NCBI RefSeq assembly: GCF_000972845.2
Contig: NC_040016.1
Span: 619,798 to 683,797 of the forward strand
Length of the DNA stretch: 64,000 bases
Reading direction: 5' to 3'
Source of the DNA: Larimichthys crocea
Taxonomy: Eukaryota > Chordata > Actinopteri > Sciaenidae
The notes under the pieces were generated by a model. The model was not told the origin of the DNA. It did no database searches and was given only the letters and a program-made list of their open reading frames with translations. The position numbers and the translations under genes are program-made. Below, in pieces: positions 31,401 through 44,050 of this stretch. The number at the start of each line of letters is the position of its first letter. Within the stretch, counting starts at the first letter, position 1.

Positions 31401-34360
31401 TGTATTATGCGTGAGCATTGCACACTCCATGACCATGACATAATGGGACACATAATGGAATAGGGCCAATGTTAATGTTATTTGTTACACCTGTGCTTGT
31501 CCTGCTTTGACCACAAGTCCACATGTCTGCCATGAAAAGAGTCAAATGAACAACAGAACTCTAAATATTGATCATTTGGTATATATTTAGAGAAACTGGC
31601 CTTTTTCACATCTTGGCATTTCACAGTGATGATATTGGCTCTCTGTCATGACTTACTGGAACACAAATAGCACAGATCCATCGATAATGTTCTAAGTAAC
31701 ACGTGCTTTTCCTACATCGACAGGCCAAACAGTCTTCTGTGAAAAAAGCTCTATTGGAGAACATAATTCCTGTTCTCGTATGTGGTAATACTATTTTAGC
31801 TTTAAATCCTACTGCTGTGCATTAATATTCAAACCACATCCACGAATCCATAGCTAGTATTTGACAAGCAATGTGTAAAGAAGCAAAGGATCCACTCTGT
31901 TTTATTTTGTAGTAACATATATGTAACACCTGGTGGGGTACTTTCCATTTCACTGTTTTTCACAAGTGTACTTGACAGTATACAATTACCTGCGAGGGCT
32001 AATTGTCTTGCTTAAATGCAATTAGTGACTCCAACTACATGTATTCCTCCAATGAAAAGAACAACTTGAAACTGGAGTTTGCCTTTGTCTCATATAGATT
32101 CAGAAGCACTTTTATTCGCCAGGTATGTGAACACAAACGAGGAATTTGACTCCGGTAGACATAAACAAGAACAAAGACAAAGCGGAGATGTTACCTGCCC
32201 GTCGTACATTTTATGAATTCAATGACAGCTGTTAATTTAAACCTATTTAATTGTATGCAATCTTGTGCTAGCCCATGTATTTACACATGACAGCCTACAA
32301 GCTTATTATCTATGAAGAGAGTACATCAGTAAGACTCACTAAAAACCCTAATAAGGTTTATGCACCAGTTAATCATTGACAGCCACTTGAATAGGTGTCC
32401 AATGACATCTTCATGCCTGTGTTTGATATTTAACACAGTCATAACAATGTACTCTCTTGCTGTGTTGACAATAAAAGCATGTCTGCCAACATCAGCCATG
32501 AATATTGAGACTAATAAAACCAAGACTGTGCAGATCAAACTTGGACAAGATCCTGTTATTTGTGGTGCAGGCAGATAGGAAATGGAGCATGCACGGAGTA
32601 GGAAGAGCCAGGAGATTTCAGGGAGATGAAGTTGATATGCAAATTTCATTTACTCATATAAAATGTAAGTATCTGCCAAACAGAAGTTATTGAGGTAGAC
32701 TTGCAGGCGCATCAGTGTAGTTACTAAAAAGCAATCCAATGTAGCAAGTTTATTAAGTTATCATGATTACATTACCCAAGCACAGGTACTCAAATCAGAA
32801 GACTGCAGTGTAATCAGACACCAAAATCAAATGATGGCCTGTGTAAAGAGATTTATTTGGATTCATATCATTCAATCAGTACCAGTGTTGGCACCCATCT
32901 TTAAATAAATAGTACAGAAATATACATTACACTCAGTTCAGATTGTGCAGCATGTCTCTTCTTTCTCATCAGCAGTTGTTGTCACCATTAATGTTTGCAG
33001 ACTTTCACATTTCATTAATCTAACCTGGGATGAGTTACTGCATCTTTTATGACTAAAAAAGTAATTAAATCTCACAGTGAGCTTTAGCTGGAGGCATTTC
33101 CGAGATTAATTATAAACTGTTGTGTAATTGATAACTAAAATATGTGATGCATTTTCAAATTATGTAAAAATAAATCACTTACTGTGCCTCTAGTGCTACC
33201 TAGCCAAGCACATCGTTGTTTTGTCTTATTTTCCCCTTTTTTTCGAGCTTTTTCTGCCTCGATCTCAAAATAAAGGACTTCTTTTTGGTGGTTTGTTTTT
33301 ATAAATTCATCAGCAACCCTGCTTGCCTTCATTGAGCTTATATTTTACAGCATAGCTCATGTCTACTGAAACACACTTGCAATTACATGAATTCTTGAAA
33401 GGGTACACCCAAAAAGCCACTATAGCCGACACTTTTATACCAAAATAATTTTAGGAACACACTGTAGTTTCCTAACCTCCCATAAAGGGGACATTTTGAT
33501 CAATCACTATCACCCTTAGTAGCTAAAAGTAGCAGAGAGCATCATTATTTTATGAGGTTTCAATGTCTGACAGCTGTTGATTGATTGAGTGAGTGATGGG
33601 ATGAGAGTGTTCTCAGGGGATCTCATTCAAATGTTGATTGATCTCCAGTTTAAACATTCAGTGAAGCCTAATGAGGCTGGCATAAACATTAAGTTTCATA
33701 AATAGGATTTGTTGTCAGTAGCTGCATATAGGTTAAGTGTGGAGATGAATGTCAGTCAGGGGGTCTATAAAACAGAGTAATGTGACTGAGCAAGAAAACA
33801 TAGCTGCAGTCAGCACACCACATGTGTATGTCACATTAGTAAATAGATCTCTAAAGATGAATATATAACAGTAATTCATAACTCATGGTAATTAAATAAA
33901 GAATCTAATATTTAACAAATTAACCTAAGCTATAGGACAGAAAGGAACGGAGGAAATAAGTTTGTCTGTCCTATAATAGATTCTGATCTCAGTCACAGAT
34001 CCACTGAGTGTGTCAGTGTGGCTCAAGGGCAGCAGCATTCGTCTCTTCATGTTAGCAGGGAGCCTGTACGCTGTCTTCTTCTGGCCCTCCAGGCAGCCAC
34101 TCCGAGCCTACCCACACTGCGAATGTAAAAACTTCATAGTTTATCATAAAAACACTCCCTGCTTCATTTCCAATAAATTGCTAAAGATGGGAACATTCGC
34201 TTTCGCAAAGCCTGGCTAAGTAATATACTCCTGCAGGTCAATAGTTTTTAGTTTGATAGACTGCTGAGAAGACACATGGTTGCATGTTTCTTTTATTTTT
34301 ATTTTTACTCACACATCATTACTCACAATTTATTCAAACAGTAACAGTAAGTCAAACAGC
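31400..34360. other. Gene desert, part 1
   Basis: No exon, tRNA or recognised repeat. Only short open frames in AT-rich sequence. Conserved enhancers cannot be judged from one sequence. Confidence 0.5.
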
Positions 34361-34700
34361 CTTAAAGGATCCGTGTGTAGGATTTGGTGGTAACTATTTG
34401 TGTAGTTGATGTGTTCGCCTCACCCTCATCCTTGAAGGAGAAACCTGCTGGCTACAAAACACTTCAAATGCCTGATCTAGAGTCAGTGTTTGGTCCTGGA
34501 CTTCTATAGAAACATGGCGGTTCAACATGGAAGAGGATCCGCTGTGTCTATAGGTATAAAAGGCTCATTCTAAAGAAACAAAAACATAATGATTCATATT
34601 TTTGAGTAATTATACACTAATGAAAACACAGCTATGCATATTATATTCTGTTTCAGCCATATTCTGTAAATAGAGGCCCCTTAATCTTACACAAGCTATA
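34361..34700. mobile_element. MITE copy (same family as 5667)
   Basis: Begins CTTAAAGGATCCGTGTGTAG, near-identical to the left end at 5667. It shares the interior features of that copy (CTCACCCTCATC, GAGTCAGTGTTTGGTC-like, TCTATAGAAACATGG) and ends near AGAGGCCCCTTAATCTTACAC. The right terminus is diverged. Confidence 0.65.
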
Positions 34701-34702
34701 GT

Positions 34703-34760
34703 CTGACATTTTGGGAAATTTGTTTTCATACCATGTTATCACTCCAGAGTCAGAATCCTG
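34703..34760. repeat. Dispersed fish repeat fragment
   Basis: Contains TCTGACATTTTGGGAAATTTG. Related wording occurs at 45095-45120. Other pieces of what I take to be the same abundant fish repeat (GGCTAGCTGTTT, then CAGTCTTT and TGCTAA) lie at about 42690-42775 and 46015-46080. Confidence 0.5.
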
Positions 34761-34801
34761 GAAGTCACAGTGCATAGGTAAGAAATAGTGTGGTAACCCT
34801 C

Positions 34802-34885
34802 TGTGTAGCTTGTTTTTCTTACTTTACTTTCAGTTTTGTGTGATGTGTAGCTTGTTTTTCTTACTTTACTTTCAGTTTTGTGTGA
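34802..34885. repeat. 42-bp perfect tandem duplication
   Basis: Two identical units, 34802-34843 and 34844-34885, starting TGTGTAGCTTG. No known function. Confidence 0.95.
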
Positions 34886-35334
34886 ATTAAACAATATAAT
34901 GTGTAAATTAATGAGCTGTAGAGGTGACGTGTATTTTTCTTGTAAATAATTTCATTCAGTGTTTCTCCTAAAAAAAAAACTGATTTTTCCTAAAAGCTTG
35001 AATCCCACATTGTTCACATTTATATCCTCTTAAAAGCAGCCTTCTTCTTCTCTGCCTTAATGTAACACAATTGTCAGAAAGATATGCCAATGCCAAAAAA
35101 CATTTTTGTTCATTTATGTCAAGAAGAATGTTTATAGAAAGAGCTCTCACAGAAATGCCAGATTTTCCCTCTTTATTTATTGAGCAGCTGATTCAGAGCA
35201 GCCCAAGTATTGCTTGACTGAATGGGTAAAACAGACATGCAAATTGTCTCAACATAAATCCCTACTATTTGTATTAATCAGAACTCACAGCTGTGTCTGT
35301 GGCACCATGATAGAATACTCACATTAGAGTTTAC

Positions 35335-35612
35335 ATTAGGGGCCAGTGTATAAGATATACAGAATATGGCATGAAAATAGAATATAGTATGGGTGTTTTT
35401 ATAAGTGAATTGTTATATTTTTCTTACCTTAAAATTAGACTTTTATATATAAATACTGTGTGTCCCCTTCATGTTTCTACAGTAGCCCAGAATGGATAAA
35501 CTTAAGTAGCCACTATAGTTTCTCTTACATGCTAAGAAGGAGAGACGAGAGTGTTGGAATCAGAAACTACACCCTTAGAAGCAACTGTATCGTAACCACT
35601 GCTCCTTTAAGG
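35335..35612. mobile_element. MITE copy, inverted and diverged
   Basis: Begins GGGGCCAGTGTATAAGAT and ends GCTCCTTTAAGG. The interior shares ATGTTTCTACAGTAGCC and CACTATAG-type wording with the copy at 57064, so it belongs to the same family in degenerate form. Confidence 0.55.
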
Positions 35613-36469
35613 TACTAAATATTTATACGTTTTGTTGGTTTCTACATTACACCATCAACTTCACACAGTGAAAAACATTTGACAGGAAACTCCAGTTTTA
35701 CAGATTACAGATCTGTTTTGGGTATAAATAAATAACTTGTCATCTGTTCTGAAGAATTTCTACTACCTTTCCTTTTCTTTTCTTTTTTTTTAAATCTCTA
35801 ATCAATCCAATAGTACTCGTGGCAGACATGCTATCCCCTGGAGATGTTTTTATTTTCCAGCTACACTGTGTCTACACACACACAGAGCTGAAAATAATAA
35901 TGATGTGTCACTAGTTTCTAACACCTCACATATCCTGCAGCTTCTGTCTGACCGCTCGATGACACTTCGATCTGTTTTTCAGAGAGGAGACGGTAGGATT
36001 ACTCCTGTATCTATATGATCCTCGTTTTATCTCCTCTGGAGCACTGTGGAAATGAAAGTATAATATTGCTTGTTCACAGGAGCTTAAGTGATTCGAGGAC
36101 CAGCCAGAACAATGTGGCTGCATGATACTTCCTCAGTAACTACTAATGTGTAGTAGTAAGTCAGTAATGTGTTGACAGTGTACTCAGTAATGTGATGCCC
36201 TGAAACAAGTTGTTCCAGCTTAGAGGGTGAAGTGACTGCTGCTGCAGCAGTATAACGTTTTACATATTGTGAGTGTAATAGAGTAAAATTTAACAGAATT
36301 ATGAAGACATATACTGCATATTTTAAGTAATAATTTCTATGTTTCGTGTTTAGACTTCCTCTTCAAATTTACCTTAAAACTAACTTTCCTGAAAACTAAC
36401 ATAAATTCCACAACGCTCAACACAAAACTGACTCCAATATTACAATCCCTACAGTGAGCTATAGAAATT

Positions 36470-37485
36470 TATGGGAAAGGGAAGCACTGGTATTGGATAT
36501 TGCACATATCCTGAGATGATTGTAGATGATTTTAATATTCATGTGGACAACCACAATGATAGTCTTAGTACTGCATTTATCACTTTATTAGATTCAATCG
36601 GCTTCTGTCAGAGTGTAAATAAACCGACTCATTGTCTGAACCACACTCTTGATCTTGTTCTCTCATATGGCATTGAAACTGATCATCTAATAGTCTTTCC
36701 ACAGAATCCTCTTTAATAACCTTTGAGTTCATATTACTGGACTATAAGCCTTTGTGCAGAAACTCCTACAGCAGATGTTTATCTGATAGTGCTGTAGCCA
36801 AATTTAAGGAAGTGATTCCTTCAGTATTGAATTCAATGCCATGTCTCAATGCAGCAGAGGACTTGTCTGCTTTCTTTAGCCCCTCACAAATAGCTCATCT
36901 TGTTGATAGTACTACAGGCTCATTACGGACAACTTTAGACTCTATTGCACCTCTGAAAAAAGAGACAATTAAGCAAAGGTTAGCACCATGGTATAGCCAG
37001 CAGACTTGTAACTTAAAGCAAGAGATGTGTAAATCTGAACGCAAATGGCGTGCCACTAAACTGGAAGAATCTCATCTAGTCTGGCAAGATAATCTCAAAA
37101 CATACAGGAAGGCTCTCCGTAATGCCAGAGTAGCCTTCTTTATTGATAAAATTATAACTATTAGAGACAAAATCCATCACCTCTTGCCCTCAACAGACAC
37201 TGATACAACAAATTAGTTTTTCTCCCATCGACCCTTATCAAATAACTTAAATAATTTCTTCATCTAAGCCGTCATCCTGTCTCTTATCCTCTTGTCCCAA
37301 AAAGGCTGCTCAAGGATGTTTTACCTTTAGTTAGTCCTTTTTTTATTGGATATGATTAATCTGTCTTTATTATTGGGATATACAGATTGTAAAGCCCTCC
37401 GAGGCAAATGTACTTTGTGACTTTGGGCCATACAAATAAAATTTGATTTGATTTGATTTGATTTGATTTGATTTGATTTGATGAG
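36470..37485 (+). mobile_element. L2/CR1-like LINE remnant lacking reverse transcriptase
   Basis: 36471-36716 encodes the end of an apurinic-endonuclease domain: DDFNIHVDN, a degenerate GDFN, then PTHCLNHTLDLVLS. The inter-domain linker continues in another frame at 36752-37216 (APWYSQQTCNLK, then WQDNLKTYRKALRNAR). The RT domain expected next is absent. Sequence passes straight to a 3' UTR (GTAAAGCCCTCCGAGGCAAA) and a (TTTGA)n tail at about 37440-37481. At least one frameshift plus a large internal deletion, so dead. Confidence 0.75.
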
Positions 37486-40400
37486 GTATTGGAATCGGTA
37501 GAGAAAAAGTTAAATTAGTGCTCATATTTGGGCTCATAAGCGTGTAAAATATGTGTGTTAGTTTTGGTAATATGTCTTGTAATAACTGAACTCTGATCAT
37601 CTTTCATGATATAACAAACTTAAGCAAACAGCAAACAGCTGGCTAATTAAACACCCAACCGATGAAACAATATTATAATTCATGTTGAATCATGTTTTAT
37701 GTCACCTGAGGAATAGTCAGTCTCCTTTTTCGCTCTCTGCTCTCTCTGACTTACTGGGCAGAAGCACAGTTCTTTGGCTGAAATGTTGCAGACAGCTAAA
37801 CAATGAGCTGGAAGGTGCTGGTCATAATTCCCTGTAGGTTTGTCACTTTTCATGTCAAAAATACCTGAAAATTCTTTCCCTCCCTTTCCTCCCTCTGATT
37901 GTGACCTCATAAGTCACTGAGACCAAAGTCTCTCATGCTATAAAGAGCTGTGGTTTTACATTAATATGATTTGCCATGTAGACTAATTACTATTTATAAT
38001 CTCTCGGAAAATCCATAATAAGCATTGCGGGGAATTAATTTGTCCATAATAGGATTACAAACCTCAGCCACAAATACCATCCACATTACAATACCCACTT
38101 CACTTTTGTTTCTTCCTCTTGCTGCTAGCTTTAGGAAAGAGCTGGAGGGAAATGCTTGGATATAAAGTGCTACTAGAAACTGAGCTGTTCAAGGGCACAT
38201 AGGGGTGAAAGACATAAAAGGGGAATAATGAAAAACTGGGAATATGTGTGACAAAAAGTCTAGGAGTTAGGAGGCATTTGGAGAATTACTGTTGTACTGG
38301 TGAAACAGAGAATAGGACATAGGAAAGTCAGAACACAGTATTCAGGCTTCTTACTCGTGTCTTCATACCACATTTGAGTTACCCAGTTTAGAAATGTCAG
38401 TGATCATGTTTGATCCCACGCATTGTTCATCTACACATCAGTTTTTTTCCACCAGGAGCTCACCAGATCAGACACTGATGAGTTGCATTTTTTCAAATAC
38501 ATGTTAAAAATAAAATAAAAATAATAGAATAAATATTCTTTAGTGCACAGCCAATAAAGCTAAGGCTGATTTCACATCTGTCTAGGCCTCATCCTGTCAT
38601 CCTGCTCTACTCTTCCCCCTCTTTTTCTATTTGACTTAATCTCAAACACTTTCCTTATATGATAGTATCCTTTATTTATCCCCTCTCCACACCTCTCTCC
38701 TCCCTTTCGTCCCCCCTCTCACCCCATCCATCACTTGCACCTCCACTCTCACTCTCTCTTGCAGCCTTGACGTCCCTTGGCCCTGCCATCATATTTCACA
38801 ACCACCTTTTAATGTTGTTGTCAGCCTACATGCACACTTAGGCCATAAATCGACAAGATTACATGCACAGTCATATTTCTGATGCTACTATCCAGGCAAA
38901 CAGGGAAATCTGTGTGTTTTTCCACCTACTGGCCCACTGATCGCCTGTAAGTGGCAAAATAAATCGCCCAGCTTTAGAGATTTATGATGCTGTGAGGGAT
39001 AGCAAATCAACAGGGACGATGACAAAAAAGCATTAGATGACATACATGCTGTTGTGCCACCTGTTGTTTGACAAAACAAGTGCAATTCACTGTTCGCATC
39101 CCCGAATAGCAGTTGTCCAATCAAAGCTTAGCAACCGTAACTAGGCACAGCAGCTCAAGTCAAGCTTCCAGGATTTCAACATATTGAAGCGGTGTGCATG
39201 GGCCTGATAAAAGCATTTTCACAATTGAAACCAAAAAGCAAAATTGTGTTCCTGACAATTTTGACTGCAAACGTTAGCATGTCTGGTCACTTCGAACTCT
39301 AAGGAACTAAGATCCTAGCTTGAGTAATGACACCAGATCTGTCCAGCAACAGTCCAGCAACTCCAGCCAAATCTGGGTTGTCATGTTGAAGACCTTTTGA
39401 CAGGTTTTGACAATGACATTCTTGTTCTCAGGCTGTTCCCAACAATGATCATGCAATATGTGCAAAAGATGATCATACAAGCAAAATGAGAAGTGAGGTT
39501 TGACATGATTATATATAGGAATAAAATATAAATATTACACTGAAGACTATTACCAAGACCTGTACGATGCTGTTTATCTCCTGTTATTGTTTACCACTTG
39601 TTGGTTATGCATTCATACACTGCATCGTAACATCTTGTGCTTCACTGGACAGTCGCGTAGTGCAGAATGATATGAGGGCAGCAAGAGAGGGATGGACAGG
39701 CAACACACAACATATGAGTCACACACAGAAGCCAGTCTTGGTCTGCAGTAACAGACCATTCTCTAAATATTTGCTTGTCTAGGTTTGGTGTGGTTTAGTT
39801 TTATTCCATCATGCACGTCTGTGTAACTTTTGCCAACAATGTTGAATTTGTTTTAAATCACTTTGTTTAATTTAAGATCGTAATCAATTCAAGTCACAAC
39901 AAGGATTGTTGCATTTTCTTTTTTTTTATAAATAAGGTGGTTAATCCCTTTTTTCAGAAGTTACCAAATTAGTGTGAAGTCACTGAAATGCTACGTTCAG
40001 GCTGGTCACTCTGTGTTGACAGTACAAGAGGGAGAGAAAAGGGAGCAAGAGAAAGAAAGCAAATGGGAGGGTGAGGGAGCTTTGGTTCAGTAGGCACAGA
40101 GTTTAGTGGGCCTCATTAGAGATGAAGCTTCATAATAGAGTATACTCACTAACAACCCGGTGCTTTGACCCCAGTGGGGCGACATAGTTCAGAGAGGACA
40201 GGCCTTGATGAATACATCAGGATAAGTGGTGCCCCGCTTGGGTCCTTGGAGGCTCCTTTGTTGAAAATCAATAACATGGCCAAGTTCCAGGAGAGGAGAA
40301 AGGATTTCAGGCACACAATGCATGGAAATGATGTAAAGCACTCTTTCTCCAGCATCCTGCCAAGAACTGGGTTCTTAAAAACTATTGAAAGTTGATTGAA

Positions 40401-43400
40401 TGATGATTTAAAGGCATAGTTTAGAAGAGACTGAATGAAAACGAATCTTCGTCTTAAAACTTAAATTGGTCTTTTTGAGGCTATGCTCACATGTCTTTTG
40501 AAATATCATGACCTTAAGGTAGCAGTTAACTCTCCTGACTTTTTGAACAATTTTCTTACAGGCTGCAGCTTTTTCACTGATGAGGCATCCTTTAGTCAAG
40601 CTTGCAGGGAGGGTTCATGTCAGTCCTCTGCGGAGCACGGATGCCATTAGAGGATTTTTTAAAAAGGAAAATATTTAAAACAAGTGATAAGATCAGTAAA
40701 CTCCACTTGGGTGTATTATCAGCACTCGCTTCTGCTCTATATCAAAACAACCATCTCTCTTTCATCCTCATCTCTTTTCATTTTCAAGATGTGCTGCGTC
40801 ATTTACACATACGCCAGTACCTTTTACTTTATTATACTTCAGTGTAAGAGCTCTAGATAGATTTATTTTGAAATGCTAAACTCACACACAACAGGTTTAT
40901 AGAGATCTTAGATCTTAGATAGGTTTGGCTATGTGTGCATTTAGTTGTTATCTGTCAGAGACCTCTTCTTTTTCCAGCTGCTAAATGGCTGAAAGTAAAC
41001 ATGTCCCTCTTTTTTGTCTTGTATACAGTTTCTCACCAAATACATTTAATCAAACATGACAGATACATATTTTACCAATCATGTTACAATTAAAAAAAAT
41101 TCCAGTTTATTTAACAAACACAGATTAACCTGTCACATCAGGGTTTCTTCAGACCTTAATGGACTCACCGAACCCAAAATGTAAAAGATGCTGTCATAGC
41201 AGCTTACATTATAAACTTTGGAACATATTAAAATGTAAAAGGCATAGAGTTAAAACTTAAAACTGTAGAGGAAGTAAAAACTATCTTCTTAACAATGTGA
41301 GCTCGGTCACAACGACACAAATATCCCACGTAGAGGTAATTCCAGATTTCAGATGTCATTCACTCAGAATGACAGCGTGAAGAGACACACGTAGGCCTTT
41401 GAGTCAGTGAACGTCTCGGCTCGGTGCCTCGGAGAGGAGCAGCCAGTCACGGCTGTGTGTTTCTGCATGAATGGTCAGATTGTTCTTTGAGGCAGTGACA
41501 TATCAAACAAATGTTATCGCACAGACCACCACATTTACAGAGGTAACAGCGCTCTCTTCTCTTTTCTGTATAATATCTCACTTCTCTTTCAGCACGCCAA
41601 CCTACGTTTGGAGAAACATAAAGCTTCAGAGGGACACAACATGCAAAGTACAGTAGTGCTCAACCTTTCCCTATGATTTACAAGCACTTATTGTTGAATT
41701 TTGAATGCAGATTTCACTTAAGATAAACCTTTTGTGTGGATGTATACAGATAAACAAAGACATGACTTGTGTTTTATTTCTTAATCAACATTTTCATATC
41801 TGAAAGTCACTTGCTTGGATGTTACTGTCATGGTTTTGGGTTTCTGTCTTATGTTGAAGTATGTCATCTTGTTTCCCGTCTTTGTATTTTTTCTGCCTGT
41901 TTCCTGTCATTTATGTTTACTTAGTTATAGTTCTCTTGTATTTAGTCTATGTGTTTTCCCTCTTTAGTTCATCAGGACATCTGTGTTTGTTTCCCAGTCC
42001 TGTTGTCTTAGTGCTTCTCCCCATGTGGCTTTTCCTTGTGTATTTTTTTTAATTCTTAAGTTAACCTTTTGAACTAAACTAACAGTAACATACCCTTCAT
42101 CTTGTGTTTGTTAGTAAGTTTTCAGTTTTCCTAACTTCTGATCTGTAACTAACATTGTATCTGAGACCCTGCAGTGCTGACATCTGTCGCTGTAAAAGTG
42201 TTGTATCACAGGCACAATGACAAAAGGACACAGACAGTGTGGAGACATTTAATGTCAGTGCCATGAGTCAGTGAATGCAGTTTACATCACTTATGAAATT
42301 CAAATTCAAGTATTCAAAATCTTCAACATGGGCAACAAGCACTAACCTCCCACATAGCTGCATACAGATCAGAGTAAAGCAGACGTAGAAACAATCATAA
42401 CAGACAAGGAGCAACATGACATTCACAGTCTGTATAATGGAAACAAATCAAAGCTTGGCTGTGAAAGCAAAGGGAAGATCCAACAGAATGTAGAGCTTTA
42501 AACAACCAGTCATAATGAGAACAAATCCACCTTTAAAGAAACAGACATGCTGGAATATAGTCTTCTTTGCTTTTGTATGCTGAATATGAAACTACAGCCA
42601 CAAAACATGAAACAGCTACTCCAGTCCTGTCCCAAACAAGATAAGACATGTTCATTTTGTGAGATATAAAGGTGTTAGTACATTTGTACAGAGCCGGGCT
42701 AGCTGTTTCCCCCTGTTTCCAGTCTTTGTGCTAAGCTAAGATAACCACCTGCTGGCTGTAGCTTCATCCTTCAGCGAGTGACGTACTGTACATGTATTGT
42801 TAATCTCAGTTGCTCAAATCCAAATTAGCCTTCTCACTGTGTGATTCAGGGTCAAATGTTGTCATTTAAACCAACATTATGCAAAATTTTTAAATAAATA
42901 AATAAATAACAGCACTATGTAAGACTTTGCGGCACTAAGTCACACACCGACAACTATTTCATTGATCTAAAACTGGATCATATTTAATGTTTTCTGGTTT
43001 CTCTGATGTCCTTCAGTTGCTCCACCTTAAGTAAATTAACCACCAAGCTAGTTAGCTCAGTCCATGCCTGTACTGTGTGAGGGAGTGTTAGTAAAGGGAG
43101 CGTTGGATGGCTGAAAGGACGAGGTTTTGCAACTGTCCATATTTACATATTACAACTGTCTATATATACCACAGCGGTATTGCACTGTGAATTCACTTTA
43201 TCAACCAAGTATCAATTTCCACACATTGTTACTGTAAGTTGTTGTAAACGTTATATATACAGGGTTGAATTTGGTGGTTATGCTCAGACAGTTTACAAAA
43301 ACTATGCAATAAATTCTGCAAACCATTCATAAAAAAAATCTATTTCAGTTGTGTCTCCTCCATTTTCCTCATTAGAAAACTAAAATGAGGCAGCAGTAGA

Positions 43401-43483
43401 CCAACAACTGCTAGGAAAACACAAATAAATAATTTTTTTGTCAAAGGAGTCTGGGTGCTTTGAAGAGGGCATAAATCGATATA
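37486..43483. other. Gene desert, part 2
   Basis: No exon or RNA gene is supported. Contains a dispersed fish-repeat fragment around 42690-42775 (GGGCTAGCTGTTTCCCCCTG) and an (AAAT)n run near 42893-42907. Open frames of 60-80 codons look random. Confidence 0.5.
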
Positions 43484-43499
43484 ACAGCTTCAGTTTTCT

Positions 43500-44034
43500 T
43501 TTTTTTTTCTTCTTTTTTTTCATTGAGCATCAGCAATACACATACATAGCACAAGGAGGAGAGAGAAGGAACAATGCTCTTTTTTTCTTTTTTTTGTTCT
43601 TATCTTGAACTAATACACACAAATCACACACCCACCCACCCATTAACGAACAAAAGGGACACTCAAAAGAAAAAGTAATGAAAAGAGAGAGAGAAAAAAG
43701 TGATTCACCATAGGTTAACCATACACTGTTTACTATAAAGTGTCACTGCTGCTCAGCGAAACAAAGGAGGCATAGTTTTGAGTCCATGTAAGTATGCCAA
43801 CATTGGATTCCAGATGGAGAAAAACTTATCCCTAGATCCAATGATTGTATATTTAATCTTTTCTAGTTGTATGAATTGCATCAGGTCGGCTTTTGGATTT
43901 GGAGTTGTAAAAGTAATTTAGTTTTTATGTCTTTTCCTAATTGTCTCCTGTCTCCTGTCTGTGGTACCAAATAAAGCCATTGTAGCGTTGGGCTGGAGAT
44001 TGATGTTGAGCACCTCTGACAGAGTTAAATTGGC
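43500..44034 (-). mobile_element. 5'-truncated L1 retrotransposon with 16-bp target duplication
   Basis: Flanked by the perfect 16-bp direct repeat ACAGCTTCAGTTTTCT (43484-43499 and 44035-44050). Poly(A) on the minus strand abuts the left repeat. Minus-strand reading gives the C terminus of an L1-type ORF2 (IIGSRDKFFSIWNPM, then the stop at 43753-43755), followed by a 3' UTR. One in-frame stop upstream shows decay. The intact target duplication argues for a fairly recent insertion. Confidence 0.82.
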
Positions 44035-44050
44035 ACAGCTTCAGTTTTCT

